Part shown: piece by piece, positions 1 to 7,465 of the stretch | Layout of the letters: each line of letters starts with the position of its first letter | Position numbering within the stretch: the stretch's first letter is position 1 | Assembly: GCA_024640365.1 (NCBI GenBank) | Contig: JAHEFE010000019.1 | Span: forward strand, 3,145-51,226 | Direction of reading: 5' to 3' | Length of the DNA stretch: 48,082 bases | From: Woeseiaceae bacterium | GTDB lineage: Bacteria; Pseudomonadota; Gammaproteobacteria; Steroidobacterales; Woeseiaceae | The notes under the pieces: model-generated | What the model was told of the DNA's origin: nothing | Databases searched by the model: none | Seen by the model: only the letters and a program-made list of their open reading frames with translations | Position numbers and translations under genes: made by a program

Positions 1-179
1 TCATACCTGGCGCCATCATTACGGTTATTTCGCTAATTGGTTGGCTAAGCTCACAAGGTTCCGACGCGATCAATGCTGACGCACAACAAACGGACGATGC
101 GCCAGATCAAGAACCCAAGTCCAGAAACACCACTGTTTGGGGGTTTGTTGGCTCGATTATCTGGTGGTTCTTCTCGTAG
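1..179 (+). CDS. C-terminal end of a membrane protein (partial)
   Basis: An open frame runs in from the window edge (codons in phase with position 3) and stops at TAG 177-179, giving the last 58 residues of a protein whose start lies outside. What is visible is a hydrophobic stretch near the start (IPGAIITVISLIGWL), a polar Asp/Gln/Ala-rich linker of about 25 residues, and a short aromatic hydrophobic C-terminus (TVWGFVGSIIWWFFS). This suggests an inner-membrane protein ending in a membrane-associated helix. No family can be named from this piece. It could also be a chance open frame, since nothing upstream can be seen. Confidence 0.4.
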   Translation, partial: IPGAIITVISLIGWLSSQGSDAINADAQQTDDAPDQEPKSRNTTVWGFVGSIIWWFFS

Positions 180-439
180 CAGACGGTGTCGGGAAAACGT
201 CATCACAGCGACGTAATAGTGACGCTGTTGTTTGGTCTTTTTTATTGCGCTTCCAGGATAACTTCGGGCGCGAGCGGAAGGCCTAAGTACATAGTAAGAA
301 TGCCGGCAAATATATGTGTCTTGGGGTCGGAGTAAAAACATTTTGTTAGTCCGCCCCCCTACGAAACTTCAGCCGTTCATCTCTGGTTAATGTGTTTGAG
401 CTATACTGATTTCTGATCATTCACTGCAGGAAGCCACTC
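180..439. other. Intergenic region, nothing firm
   Basis: This 260-base gap holds no convincing gene. A weak 6-bp stem (ACAGCG 205-210 with CGCTGT 223-228) is followed ten bases later by a run of six T (238-243). That is too far away for a textbook terminator of the upstream gene. A -10-like TATACT lies at 402-407 but has no good -35 partner. The minus-strand frame covering 51-341 overlaps the upstream gene and has no family signature, so I do not call it. Confidence 0.3.
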
Positions 440-1183
440 GTGTACGGTCTATTGATAGTCGTTCTCTCCGCGATCATTACGCTAGGTGGTTGCACCCAGC
501 CAGAATCGCTACCGGACGTGGCGTCACAGCCGCAGCCGGAATCTCAAGTGCAAGCGGAACCGAAATTGCCGGTCGCAGAGCCGGTCCGCGAATTAGTACC
601 GGTAGCAGTCACGGAGCTGGCGACCGCCCCATCGACAGTGGTCGCGCCTGCGGCACCTGCGACGACAAGCTCTGTCGAGGCAGCCACCGTTGCGACAGCT
701 CCCATGCCGGTACGGCCGAAAGAGAAAGCGCCCGTTGCACCACCCAGCCAACCATCTGCAGCCAGCGCTGCACCTGTAACGCCACTGGTGGCTGTACCGG
801 TAGCTGCAGCGCCGTCGACAAAAGATACGACGCCGCCTCCGATTCCACCAAGCGCAGCGGCGTCGCCAAAGATGCCGCCGCCGCAACCGACAATGAGCTT
901 TGCTGAAATGGAGCAGCGCTTGCGGGATACGAAAGCTATCGGCATGTTTACCAAGTTGTCGTTGAAGAATCAGGTCGACGATTTGCTTGGTGCATTCAAG
1001 AAGTTCTACCAGGGTCAGCTTAAAGTCGAACTGGCTGAGCTTAGGCAGCGCTACGAAACATTGTTAATGAAAGTGCTTACCCTCGTGCAGGATTCCGATC
1101 AACAACTGGCGGGCGCCATTCGCACGTCGCGGGAAGCGATCTGGGGAGTTCTCGCCGATCCGCAAGAGTTCGCTAAAATCTAA
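440..1183 (+). CDS. Pro/Ala-rich lipoprotein of unknown function
   Basis: A 247-residue protein starting at GTG, with AGGAAG at 429-434 as ribosome binding site. The N-terminus is a lipoprotein signal: a hydrophobic helix followed by LGGC, so Cys18 would be lipidated and the protein anchored in a membrane facing the periplasm. Residues 20-150 are low-complexity Pro/Ala/Val/Thr sequence, likely an extended spacer through the periplasm. Residues 153-247 are charged and look helical, possibly coiled coil. The high-GC simple sequence opens long frames in the other phases (490-954, both strands), which are shadows. A small secreted protein follows 21 bases later, so the two may be co-transcribed. 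I do not recognise the C-terminal domain. Confidence 0.75.
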   Translation: MYGLLIVVLSAIITLGGCTQPESLPDVASQPQPESQVQAEPKLPVAEPVRELVPVAVTELATAPSTVVAPAAPATTSSVEAATVATAPMPVRPKEKAPVAPPSQPSAASAAPVTPLVAVPVAAAPSTKDTTPPPIPPSAAASPKMPPPQPTMSFAEMEQRLRDTKAIGMFTKLSLKNQVDDLLGAFKKFYQGQLKVELAELRQRYETLLMKVLTLVQDSDQQLAGAIRTSREAIWGVLADPQEFAKI

Positions 1184-1204
1184 TTTGTAATACCGGAGAA
1201 AGTC

Positions 1205-1453
1205 ATGAAGAAACTGCCACTGTTCGCTTTCGCGTTGATGCTTCCCTTCATTGGGGGCGCCACGTTGGCTGCCGAGGATGATGCTATTGTCAAGGACCTG
1301 AAGGTGACCATAGCCCTGCAGGGATATCCTTGCGACGAAATTGCAAACACGAAGCGCAACGCCGATAGTGATTACTCGGTGAGCTGCAAGGACGGCAATA
1401 AATATCGTGTCTTTGTGAATGCACAAGGACGGGTGGTCGTAGAGAAATTGTGA
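1205..1453 (+). CDS. Small secreted protein of unknown function
   Basis: An 82-residue protein with a clear Sec signal peptide (MKKLPLFAFALMLPFIGGATLAA, cut after ALAA or close by). The mature part is only about 59 residues and contains two cysteines (in YPCDEI and VSCKDG) that could form one disulfide in the periplasm. GGAGAAAG just before the ATG is a good ribosome binding site. The gene follows the lipoprotein gene by 21 bases, which suggests one operon. It resembles small PepSY-like or beta-lactamase-inhibitor-like periplasmic folds only in size and predicted strands, so no function is assigned. Confidence 0.75.
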   Translation: MKKLPLFAFALMLPFIGGATLAAEDDAIVKDLKVTIALQGYPCDEIANTKRNADSDYSVSCKDGNKYRVFVNAQGRVVVEKL

Positions 1454-1591
1454 TTGGCACATGGCCGCACCGCGACGAGACAGCATCAACATCGGCCTTA
1501 CATGGCCGCTGTCGTTAGCGGAAGCGGCGAGAGACGTCCCTGGCGCAACGACACCGCTGGATTGCGCTTCTCATTCAGTTAATATCTGTCG

Positions 1592-2119
1592 ATGCATAAT
1601 TTCAAAGCCCCTTTAGAAAACGACAAGATTCGTTTGAGTCCAATGCTCGACGAGCATTTTGTTGTGCTCCACGCAGTTGCCAGCGAACCGGCCATGTGGG
1701 AGCAGCATGACGATCATGACCGTGGGCATATCGACAAATTCAAAACTTTCTTCGCGATGGGGCTGGCGAATCCTGAGGGCTGCTTCTCTATCGTTGATAA
1801 GACGCTGAATAAAATAATCGGCTCCACCCGATATTATGCTTATGATTCGGATGAGCCGTCGGTAAAAATTGGATATACATTTATCAGCACAGAGTACTGG
1901 GGGACATCAATGAACTCTCATTTGAAAGAATTGATGTTAGACCATGCTTTTAAATTCGTTGAAAATGTTTATTTTGATATATGGGAACATAATTACCGTT
2001 CGCAAAAAGCGACCGAAAAACTTGGTGCCAAACAATTGCAGCTGCAAAAGACCGGCCGGTATTTGTATTTGCTGACGAAAAATGACTGGCAGCTGACAAA
2101 AAACAAAGCCGCCAATTAA
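1592..2119 (+). CDS. GNAT-family N-acetyltransferase (RimJ/RimL type)
   Basis: A 175-residue cytoplasmic protein with the layout of a RimJ/RimL-type GNAT enzyme. The N-terminal strand IRLSPMLDEHF is followed by the central sheet (KIIGSTRYYAYDSDEPSVKIGYTF) and the acetyl-CoA and substrate region ending in NYRSQKATEKLGA, the usual N-x-x-S-x-K-x-x-E-K-L-G helix. Such enzymes acetylate the alpha-amino group of a protein or small amine using acetyl-CoA. The substrate cannot be read from the sequence. The ATG at 1592 has no strong Shine-Dalgarno sequence. The gene stands alone, and its AT-rich second half differs a little from its neighbours, which may hint at transfer. Confidence 0.85.
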   Translation: MHNFKAPLENDKIRLSPMLDEHFVVLHAVASEPAMWEQHDDHDRGHIDKFKTFFAMGLANPEGCFSIVDKTLNKIIGSTRYYAYDSDEPSVKIGYTFISTEYWGTSMNSHLKELMLDHAFKFVENVYFDIWEHNYRSQKATEKLGAKQLQLQKTGRYLYLLTKNDWQLTKNKAAN

Positions 2120-2229
2120 TTTGATGATTAGAATATACGACGGCAAACGGTCATAATATTTCACACACCTCAACGAAAGTCGTGCCGCCCACATGCAGCC
2201 ACCGCAGATTTAATTGATACCCTTAACAC

Positions 2230-2766
2230 GTGTTTAGACTAAAACAAAAACATTCTCGTCATCCCGCCGCAGCGAAGCCCGCCGAAGTTTCGGTTACGGC
2301 CTTGCTGGATGATCAGTCAGTGCGCGGAGCTGTCCTTGGTGGCTTGGGGGCTTTGCTGATTGTCCATCTGTTTTGGGCTTACAGCGCGGTGTTGCTCGAC
2401 AAAGTATTTCCCTGGATGACAATCGTACAGGGCGCAGTCATTGGCATGGGCGTGCAACGACTGGGCCGTGGTATTGACTGGCGGTTCCCATTGATAGCCG
2501 CGTTATGGTCGTTTCCAGCGGCGTTCACCGGTAACCTGGTGGTGGCGCTGAGTTTGACAGCAAATGCCGCTGCCGTTGGTTTTTTTGATGTGCTTGCTGG
2601 TCTTTCTGTCAGTTCACTGCAGAAATTCTTTGGGCAAACGATCAGTGGTGTGGATATAATTTTTGCGCTCTGCAGCATCGCGTTGGCGACGTTTTTTGCC
2701 AAGCGGAGGCTTACGCGGGCGCAGGCCAACGCCTTACATAAACATGAACTGAAAAACGCCCATTAA
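2230..2766 (+). CDS. Integral membrane protein of unknown function
   Basis: A 178-residue protein starting at GTG 2230, since no ATG is in frame before the middle of the protein. After a basic cytoplasmic N-terminus there are about four hydrophobic segments: near residues 38-60 (AVLGGLGALLIVHLFWAY), 68-82, 93-125, and 140-160 before a basic end (FFAKRRLTRAQANALHKHE). By the positive-inside rule both ends lie in the cytoplasm. No family motif was recognised. A GC-rich 6-bp stem lies just after the stop codon. The start is uncertain because no ribosome binding site precedes it. Confidence 0.65.
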   Translation: MFRLKQKHSRHPAAAKPAEVSVTALLDDQSVRGAVLGGLGALLIVHLFWAYSAVLLDKVFPWMTIVQGAVIGMGVQRLGRGIDWRFPLIAALWSFPAAFTGNLVVALSLTANAAAVGFFDVLAGLSVSSLQKFFGQTISGVDIIFALCSIALATFFAKRRLTRAQANALHKHELKNAH

Positions 2767-2768
2767 AA

Positions 2769-2785
2769 GCGGCCGTGCGGGCCGC
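2769..2785. other. GC-rich hairpin between membrane-protein gene and RRM gene
   Basis: GCGGCC (2769-2774) and GGCCGC (2780-2785) form a perfect 6-bp stem with a 5-base loop directly after the upstream stop codon. There is no T-run on the plus strand, so it is not a clear intrinsic terminator. It might protect a 3' end or sit in the leader of the RRM gene. Confidence 0.3.
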
Positions 2786-2829
2786 GTAAATCGTGCCACA
2801 CAGCCCAGACAACAATCGGAACAGAGACC

Positions 2830-3072
2830 ATGAATATTTACGTCGGCAATTTGTCATTTAAAGTCACGGCTGATGATTTACGTATGGCCTTTGCAAACTA
2901 CGGTGATGTCGCATCGGCGCGTATTGTTATTGATAACGATACCGGGCGCTCGAAAGGATTTGGCTTTGTTGAAATAAAAAATTCCGCGCAAGCGCAGGCC
3001 GCAGTCGAGGGACTTAATGGTACCGAGTTACAAGGCCGCGCAATGCGCATTAACGAGGCGAAAGCTCGCTAG
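2830..3072 (+). CDS. RNA-binding protein with a single RRM domain
   Basis: An 80-residue protein that is almost entirely one RNA recognition motif. The RNP2 motif is NIYVGNLS at the start, and the RNP1 motif is SKGFGFVEI around residues 38-46, with the aromatic residues that stack on RNA bases intact. Bacterial single-RRM proteins (Rbp type) bind single-stranded RNA and are often induced by cold. Its target cannot be told from the sequence. There is no glycine-rich tail of the kind seen in cyanobacterial Rbp proteins. GGAACAGAGACC before the ATG contains a usable ribosome binding site. The gene is convergent with the oxidoreductase gene that follows. Confidence 0.92.
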   Translation: MNIYVGNLSFKVTADDLRMAFANYGDVASARIVIDNDTGRSKGFGFVEIKNSAQAQAAVEGLNGTELQGRAMRINEAKAR

Positions 3073-3142
3073 CGTCAGAAACGGCAGCATCGCCAGTGCG
3101 ATGTAAGTATTCGAGAAGTCACGATCCAATTATCGTTGCAAG

Positions 3143-3871
3143 CTAGTTGGCAGAGTTTGCTGCTGACCAGGCAATTCCGACCCGCTTGCGACTCAGTGGC
3201 CCGTTTGATTCGAGATTATCGAGTATGACCTTCGCCGCATCTTCGTAATACACAGTCAGGGCTGGTGTCTTGTTCTTCAGCGCGATCGACAATGCAATAC
3301 GCGGCAAAAATTTCGTAATGCCCGGTCGCTCAAATGGCCAGACGTCCTGGGACAGTTGCAGGCTTGTATGCGGCGCACCGCTCGCGGATGTCGTCATCGG
3401 GCCAGGACAAATCATCGACCAGTCGAGTCCGGTCGCAAGGGCCGTTTCGTAATTGCTTTTGTGAGCTTGCAGCAATGCGGGCATTCTCGGCAGGTCGGCG
3501 CTCATGATCCGGGTTCCAGGAACATCCAGTGCCGATGAGCTGCCAAAAAACCAAAAGCGCCCGTTGGGGCCCAGTGTTTTATCGGCCGCGCGGATGATGC
3601 CCGCTACGAGATCCGCGTAGCCCTCAGGTTTCCAGGCGTTGCCGGCGGCATTGATGACGATATCTTTTCCTGTCATCGCAGCGGTCAATGCAGTCTCTTC
3701 GCTTGCGTCGCCGGTTATTACGGTTAATCCGGAAGGAAGTTTGCCCGCAAACTGCCCGACCAGTTTGTCCCTGCTTCGGACGAACGCGGTGATCTCATGA
3801 CCCTCGGCAATGCCCCTGCGAATAATTTGAAAGCCACTTCTGCCGCTTGCGCCAAGTACAAGAATTTTCAT
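3143..3871 (-). CDS. NAD(P)-binding oxidoreductase (atypical SDR, NmrA/NAD(P)H-binding type)
   Basis: A 242-residue protein beginning with a Rossmann nucleotide-binding motif, MKILVLGASGRSGFQII (GxxGxxG at residues 7-13). A basic RSRDKL after the second strand favours NADP(H). Asp56 and the DIVINAAG stretch continue the fold. The classical YxxxK catalytic pair is not evident, which fits the NAD(P)H-binding/NmrA-like atypical SDR group: flavin reductase-like enzymes or redox sensors. The gene stands alone on the minus strand. A perfect TGACCAG-N5-CTGGTCA palindrome lies about 105 bases upstream and is a plausible operator. The substrate is unknown. Confidence 0.8.
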   Translation of the reverse strand: MKILVLGASGRSGFQIIRRGIAEGHEITAFVRSRDKLVGQFAGKLPSGLTVITGDASEETALTAAMTGKDIVINAAGNAWKPEGYADLVAGIIRAADKTLGPNGRFWFFGSSSALDVPGTRIMSADLPRMPALLQAHKSNYETALATGLDWSMICPGPMTTSASGAPHTSLQLSQDVWPFERPGITKFLPRIALSIALKNKTPALTVYYEDAAKVILDNLESNGPLSRKRVGIAWSAANSAN

Positions 3872-3973
3872 GTTTGTGAATCTCTATTGCCCGGCACCAG
3901 TTCGGTGCCGTAGTAAATGCTCTCTTCGTCGATTGCATATGTAGGAGCTGCCACTGCAGCCAATAATTGTCCG

Positions 3974-3992
3974 TGACCAGATTTACTGGTCA
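3974..3992. promoter_or_regulatory. Perfect inverted repeat, candidate operator upstream of the oxidoreductase gene
   Basis: TGACCAG (3974-3980), ATTTA, then CTGGTCA (3986-3992) form a perfect 7+5+7 palindrome in the gap between the oxidoreductase start (3871) and the tamB end (4037). A dimeric repressor of the TetR/HxlR type could bind a site like this. No regulator gene lies next to it. A second, weaker stem (CGGCACC/GGTGCCG, 3892-3910) lies nearer the gene. Confidence 0.4.
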
Positions 3993-4036
3993 TTGTTTCA
4001 AATGGTCCTGGGGTATGTCGATGCGTTGTACAGTGC

Positions 4037-7000
4037 TTAGTCTTTTTCTACCGTGTACAACAACTCCATAGATTGTCCTTCCGCGGCGCCGGCTTCAAGG
4101 ACCAGTCTTTTGGATAGTCTATAGCGTATCAGCAACGACCCAACCTGGCTGAAAACTCCATAAGCATAACGAACATACAGGTGCGAGTTAAGTTGCTTGC
4201 CAGCGACCAGCGCAGCTGTTTCGTTTGAGCTGCCAGACACTGCGAGCTGGTCCAGCCCGACGGATTGACCGATCTGGTTGGTGATGCGCGTAGCCTGGCC
4301 AAGACCGAGGGCAATCGCGGCATTGTTAAGCTGGCTGCCGTCAGAACTGCTGGCTTGATCCAGTGGATGCCCGAGCACGAGATAAGCAAGAGCGTCGGAC
4401 TCGGACATTTTGGGAACAGAGTAGACCGAAGACTCCAGGTTTTGGGCGCGTCCGCGAAGCTCGATACCGGCTTCTACTTTTCCGCCCACCGCATCGATGC
4501 TCTTGGAGGCTCGGACTTCGACAAGGGGATCATCGATTGGTCCTGTAAAAGTCAGCGAGCCATTATCGATAGTGAGTTTCTGGCCATAGGCAGCAAATTT
4601 ACCTTCACGCAAGTTGAGGCGACCCACCAGCTTCGGAGCCCCCTTGCGCGGCATGGAAGCATCCAGCTTACCGTCCACTTTGGTATCCAGGCCCAGGGCT
4701 TGCACGTGCACCGATGTACCAATGATCAGTGTGATCTTGCCGCTAATGGGCAGTGTCTGCCCGTTGGACTCGTCGCGACCAATCACAATGACATCCGGAG
4801 ACGGGGAGACTGAACCCTCTGGGATCTCCCGCACGGTAATCTCGGCCCTTGGCACTTCCAGCGAACCTTTCACGGTCCAGCCTTTTTGGTTTCCGATTAG
4901 CGTAATGTCCGGTGTTGCCCAGGCATGGTATTCCGGCCAGTCGATGATCTCCGCCTCTGTCCCGCTGATGCGCACCTCAAGCTTGCGGCTGGGCAAGAAC
5001 AGGTCGGAAGCCTGACCGGCAACCTGGAGAGATCCAGAGCCGGCTTTTGTGCTGCCAGTAATGCTGGCGCTGCCATCAGCTGACCCTGTAACACGGATGT
5101 TGATGTCCTGAAGAGGAACATTGAGCGATGGTACGACGAGTGCTCCGTCACTTAGAGTAAGGCTGCCCGTCAACGCCGGTTTTAGAAGAGGGCCACTGGC
5201 GCTAATGTCGGCGCTGATGACTCCTTTGACGTCGTCGAGACTCGGCACAAAGGAATTTATCCAATACCAATCATTACCTTGAAGTTGTAACCGCCCTTCG
5301 ATGTTTGCCGATGCATCAAGTGCTGACAGAGTAGCGTCAACCTCGCTCGTGAAACCGCCGGAGATGGATGTCGCGGCGTGGAGCTTCGCGCCCTTGCCGA
5401 GGAACTCGGCACTAATCTCGGCGACCGGGACCGCTATTTCAATTGCGTCCTCCACATGATCCGTGATGCGTACCATTGCGCCATCAAGATGGACATGGGC
5501 GTCGCCGAACCACGCGGTGTCCTCTTGCCGCAAATGCACGGCGACATTAGCCGTTCCGGAAATATCGCCGTCCTGTGGCATATAACTTTCAAGAAGGCTC
5601 AGGGGTAAATGATTGAGCGTGGCGTTAACTGACAGATTGCCAGCGCTGACGGCAAGGCTTTCCAGATCCAGGGCGCTTTCCCCATTACGCCAGGCTTGTT
5701 GAGCAAGAGTAACGTCGCTGCCGGCGACACCAAACGATGCAGGCTGCAAAAGCGACCATGTGCCGACGACCGGTAATTGTATCGAGCCCTGTTCAAGCAC
5801 TCCGGCAACGTTCGCGTCAGTAATTGTCGTCGTTAGTTGCAGGTCCGCAGTAATACTGTCCATGACCCAGTGAATCGTACTTTGCTGCTTGTCGCTGTCA
5901 CCCCGCAGAGCAAGCGTCAAATCGCCGAGCGCCTGATCGGCATAACCCGCCTGCGTAGCAGTGAGGTCAACGTCAATGTGGCGCATCGAAGTCGGCTTCG
6001 CATGCACAACCAATTCGGATATATGACCGCCGAACATGGTGAGATTGGTGGCTGTCGCATCTAGAGCAACGTGCGGAATTTGCATCGTCCCACCAATAAC
6101 GCCGGTTGCGTCGAGACTACCTGCAAGGCCCGGCCAAAGCTCGTCCAGGGCGGGGGCCATAACTGACCACTGCAGCGCCACGCTGTCTCCTTCCATAGAG
6201 CCGCTTGCCGAAAGCTGGTTGTGCCCCAATTGAGCCACGCAATCTTTGCAGAGCCAGGCATTGGCAATACGCTCTATTGAACCGGATGCCTGGGCTTCGA
6301 GCTGGGCGTAGGTACCCTTTATGCTATGCACATCAATGCCGATGTAATCGTCACCGCGCAGTCGCAGTGAAACGTCCGCATCCAGTGCGCTTTCAATGCG
6401 GGCATCAATACCGGACAGGTCGAGTGCTGTGCCGCGCAACCGAACTTGAAGAGCGAACTCATGTGACCAGGCCAGGCTGCCCTCGGCATCAATAGTGCCG
6501 ACGACGCTGGCAGCTGTTGCCCTGAATGCCTGAACCCCGAGCAAGTTACCCTGGGCAGAGCCGTCAATATCGGCGGAGCGACCGGCAGCGTCTTCAACAT
6601 TGAGTCGGTATTCGAGCTGATAATCGTCTTTTGTACCAGTGACACGAATGCTTGCAACATTGCTGCGGATATCGGCAACGGTCCATTCCTGCCAGCGAAT
6701 GGTAGCGTCAACGACGGGATTTAGCTCATGCAACACGCGCGCGGAACCAGCCACCGTTGCTTCGAGGTCTCCATGGAGCAAGTGTCTAAACTCAAGCTTG
6801 GCCAGGTTGCCGCGTAATTCTCCCTGTCCCGACCACGGCGAATCCTGCAGTTGCCAGGCAACGTCGGCCACCAGTGGAACGTCGCCACCGAGCCTTGTAC
6901 CTACGCGCTTCAGGTCGACATGGATGTCACCAACGTCGAGCGCAGCCAAGTCGACTCCGAGTCGGTTGCTACGCAAGGCGAAGTTTTTGCCTCGAATGTT

Positions 7001-7465
7001 GGTCACGGTGGTTGGGTTTTCGCCAGACCGGTATTCCAACTGAGCGATATTGATAGAGCGTACATTCAGCCGCAACGATGACGGATCCATGCTCAGCTCA
7101 AAGGGCTGCGCTTCGGTCTCCGGTCCAAGAGGGCGCAACACCAGAGAGCGGGAATTAACGTGATCGATCGTAATCTGACCCGCGAGCAATACGCGCCAGT
7201 CGAGCGCCAGCTCAAGATTGCTGGCCACGATTTCAAGCTTGTCGTCACGATAAGTGAATTCGGCAACAGATAGCCCGCGCCACAGATCGCCCGAAAAATC
7301 GGGCACCAGTAATTCCGCTTCAAGTAGCGAGTCGGCCTTGTCCAGTGCCCAGCGAGTTCCGGACTGAGTGCTCAGCACGGCAGCTAGCGCGATAAACAGG
7401 ATCAGTACTATCCCGAGGACAAGCGACACGCTGTAGATCAACCAGATTTTTAGGAGTCGCATCAC
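4037..7465 (-). CDS. tamB: Translocation and assembly module subunit TamB
   Basis: A 1142-residue protein with an N-terminal transmembrane anchor (IWLIYSVSLVLGIVLILFIAL) followed by a very long beta-rich, repetitive periplasmic region and a conserved C-terminal TamB (DUF490) domain, roughly residues 800-1142. In the family, TamB spans the periplasm as a hydrophobic beta-groove. It works with TamA in outer-membrane protein insertion and, redundantly with YhdP/YdbH, in phospholipid transport to the outer membrane. The length is slightly below E. coli TamB (about 1260). It begins GTG-ATG (7465 or 7462) overlapping the tamA stop codon, so translation of the two is coupled. Confidence 0.95.
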   Translation of the reverse strand: MMRLLKIWLIYSVSLVLGIVLILFIALAAVLSTQSGTRWALDKADSLLEAELLVPDFSGDLWRGLSVAEFTYRDDKLEIVASNLELALDWRVLLAGQITIDHVNSRSLVLRPLGPETEAQPFELSMDPSSLRLNVRSINIAQLEYRSGENPTTVTNIRGKNFALRSNRLGVDLAALDVGDIHVDLKRVGTRLGGDVPLVADVAWQLQDSPWSGQGELRGNLAKLEFRHLLHGDLEATVAGSARVLHELNPVVDATIRWQEWTVADIRSNVASIRVTGTKDDYQLEYRLNVEDAAGRSADIDGSAQGNLLGVQAFRATAASVVGTIDAEGSLAWSHEFALQVRLRGTALDLSGIDARIESALDADVSLRLRGDDYIGIDVHSIKGTYAQLEAQASGSIERIANAWLCKDCVAQLGHNQLSASGSMEGDSVALQWSVMAPALDELWPGLAGSLDATGVIGGTMQIPHVALDATATNLTMFGGHISELVVHAKPTSMRHIDVDLTATQAGYADQALGDLTLALRGDSDKQQSTIHWVMDSITADLQLTTTITDANVAGVLEQGSIQLPVVGTWSLLQPASFGVAGSDVTLAQQAWRNGESALDLESLAVSAGNLSVNATLNHLPLSLLESYMPQDGDISGTANVAVHLRQEDTAWFGDAHVHLDGAMVRITDHVEDAIEIAVPVAEISAEFLGKGAKLHAATSISGGFTSEVDATLSALDASANIEGRLQLQGNDWYWINSFVPSLDDVKGVISADISASGPLLKPALTGSLTLSDGALVVPSLNVPLQDINIRVTGSADGSASITGSTKAGSGSLQVAGQASDLFLPSRKLEVRISGTEAEIIDWPEYHAWATPDITLIGNQKGWTVKGSLEVPRAEITVREIPEGSVSPSPDVIVIGRDESNGQTLPISGKITLIIGTSVHVQALGLDTKVDGKLDASMPRKGAPKLVGRLNLREGKFAAYGQKLTIDNGSLTFTGPIDDPLVEVRASKSIDAVGGKVEAGIELRGRAQNLESSVYSVPKMSESDALAYLVLGHPLDQASSSDGSQLNNAAIALGLGQATRITNQIGQSVGLDQLAVSGSSNETAALVAGKQLNSHLYVRYAYGVFSQVGSLLIRYRLSKRLVLEAGAAEGQSMELLYTVEKD

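Noticed and set aside
490-954. Several long frames on both strands over the Pro/Ala-rich lipoprotein
   Set aside because: They result from GC-rich simple sequence; only the frame with lipobox and ribosome binding site is credible.
2230-2766. Membrane protein considered as a DoxX/HvfX-like partner of the hvfA unit
   Set aside because: Its sequence lacks DoxX features and it lies 17 kb away in another transcription unit.
3892-3910. CGGCACC/GGTGCCG stem near the oxidoreductase start as a terminator
   Set aside because: No T-run on either strand; it may be part of the 5' leader only.
4265-7323. Many frames of 60-180 codons inside tamB on the opposite strand and in other phases
   Set aside because: Shadows of the 1142-residue TamB frame with no motifs or start signals.
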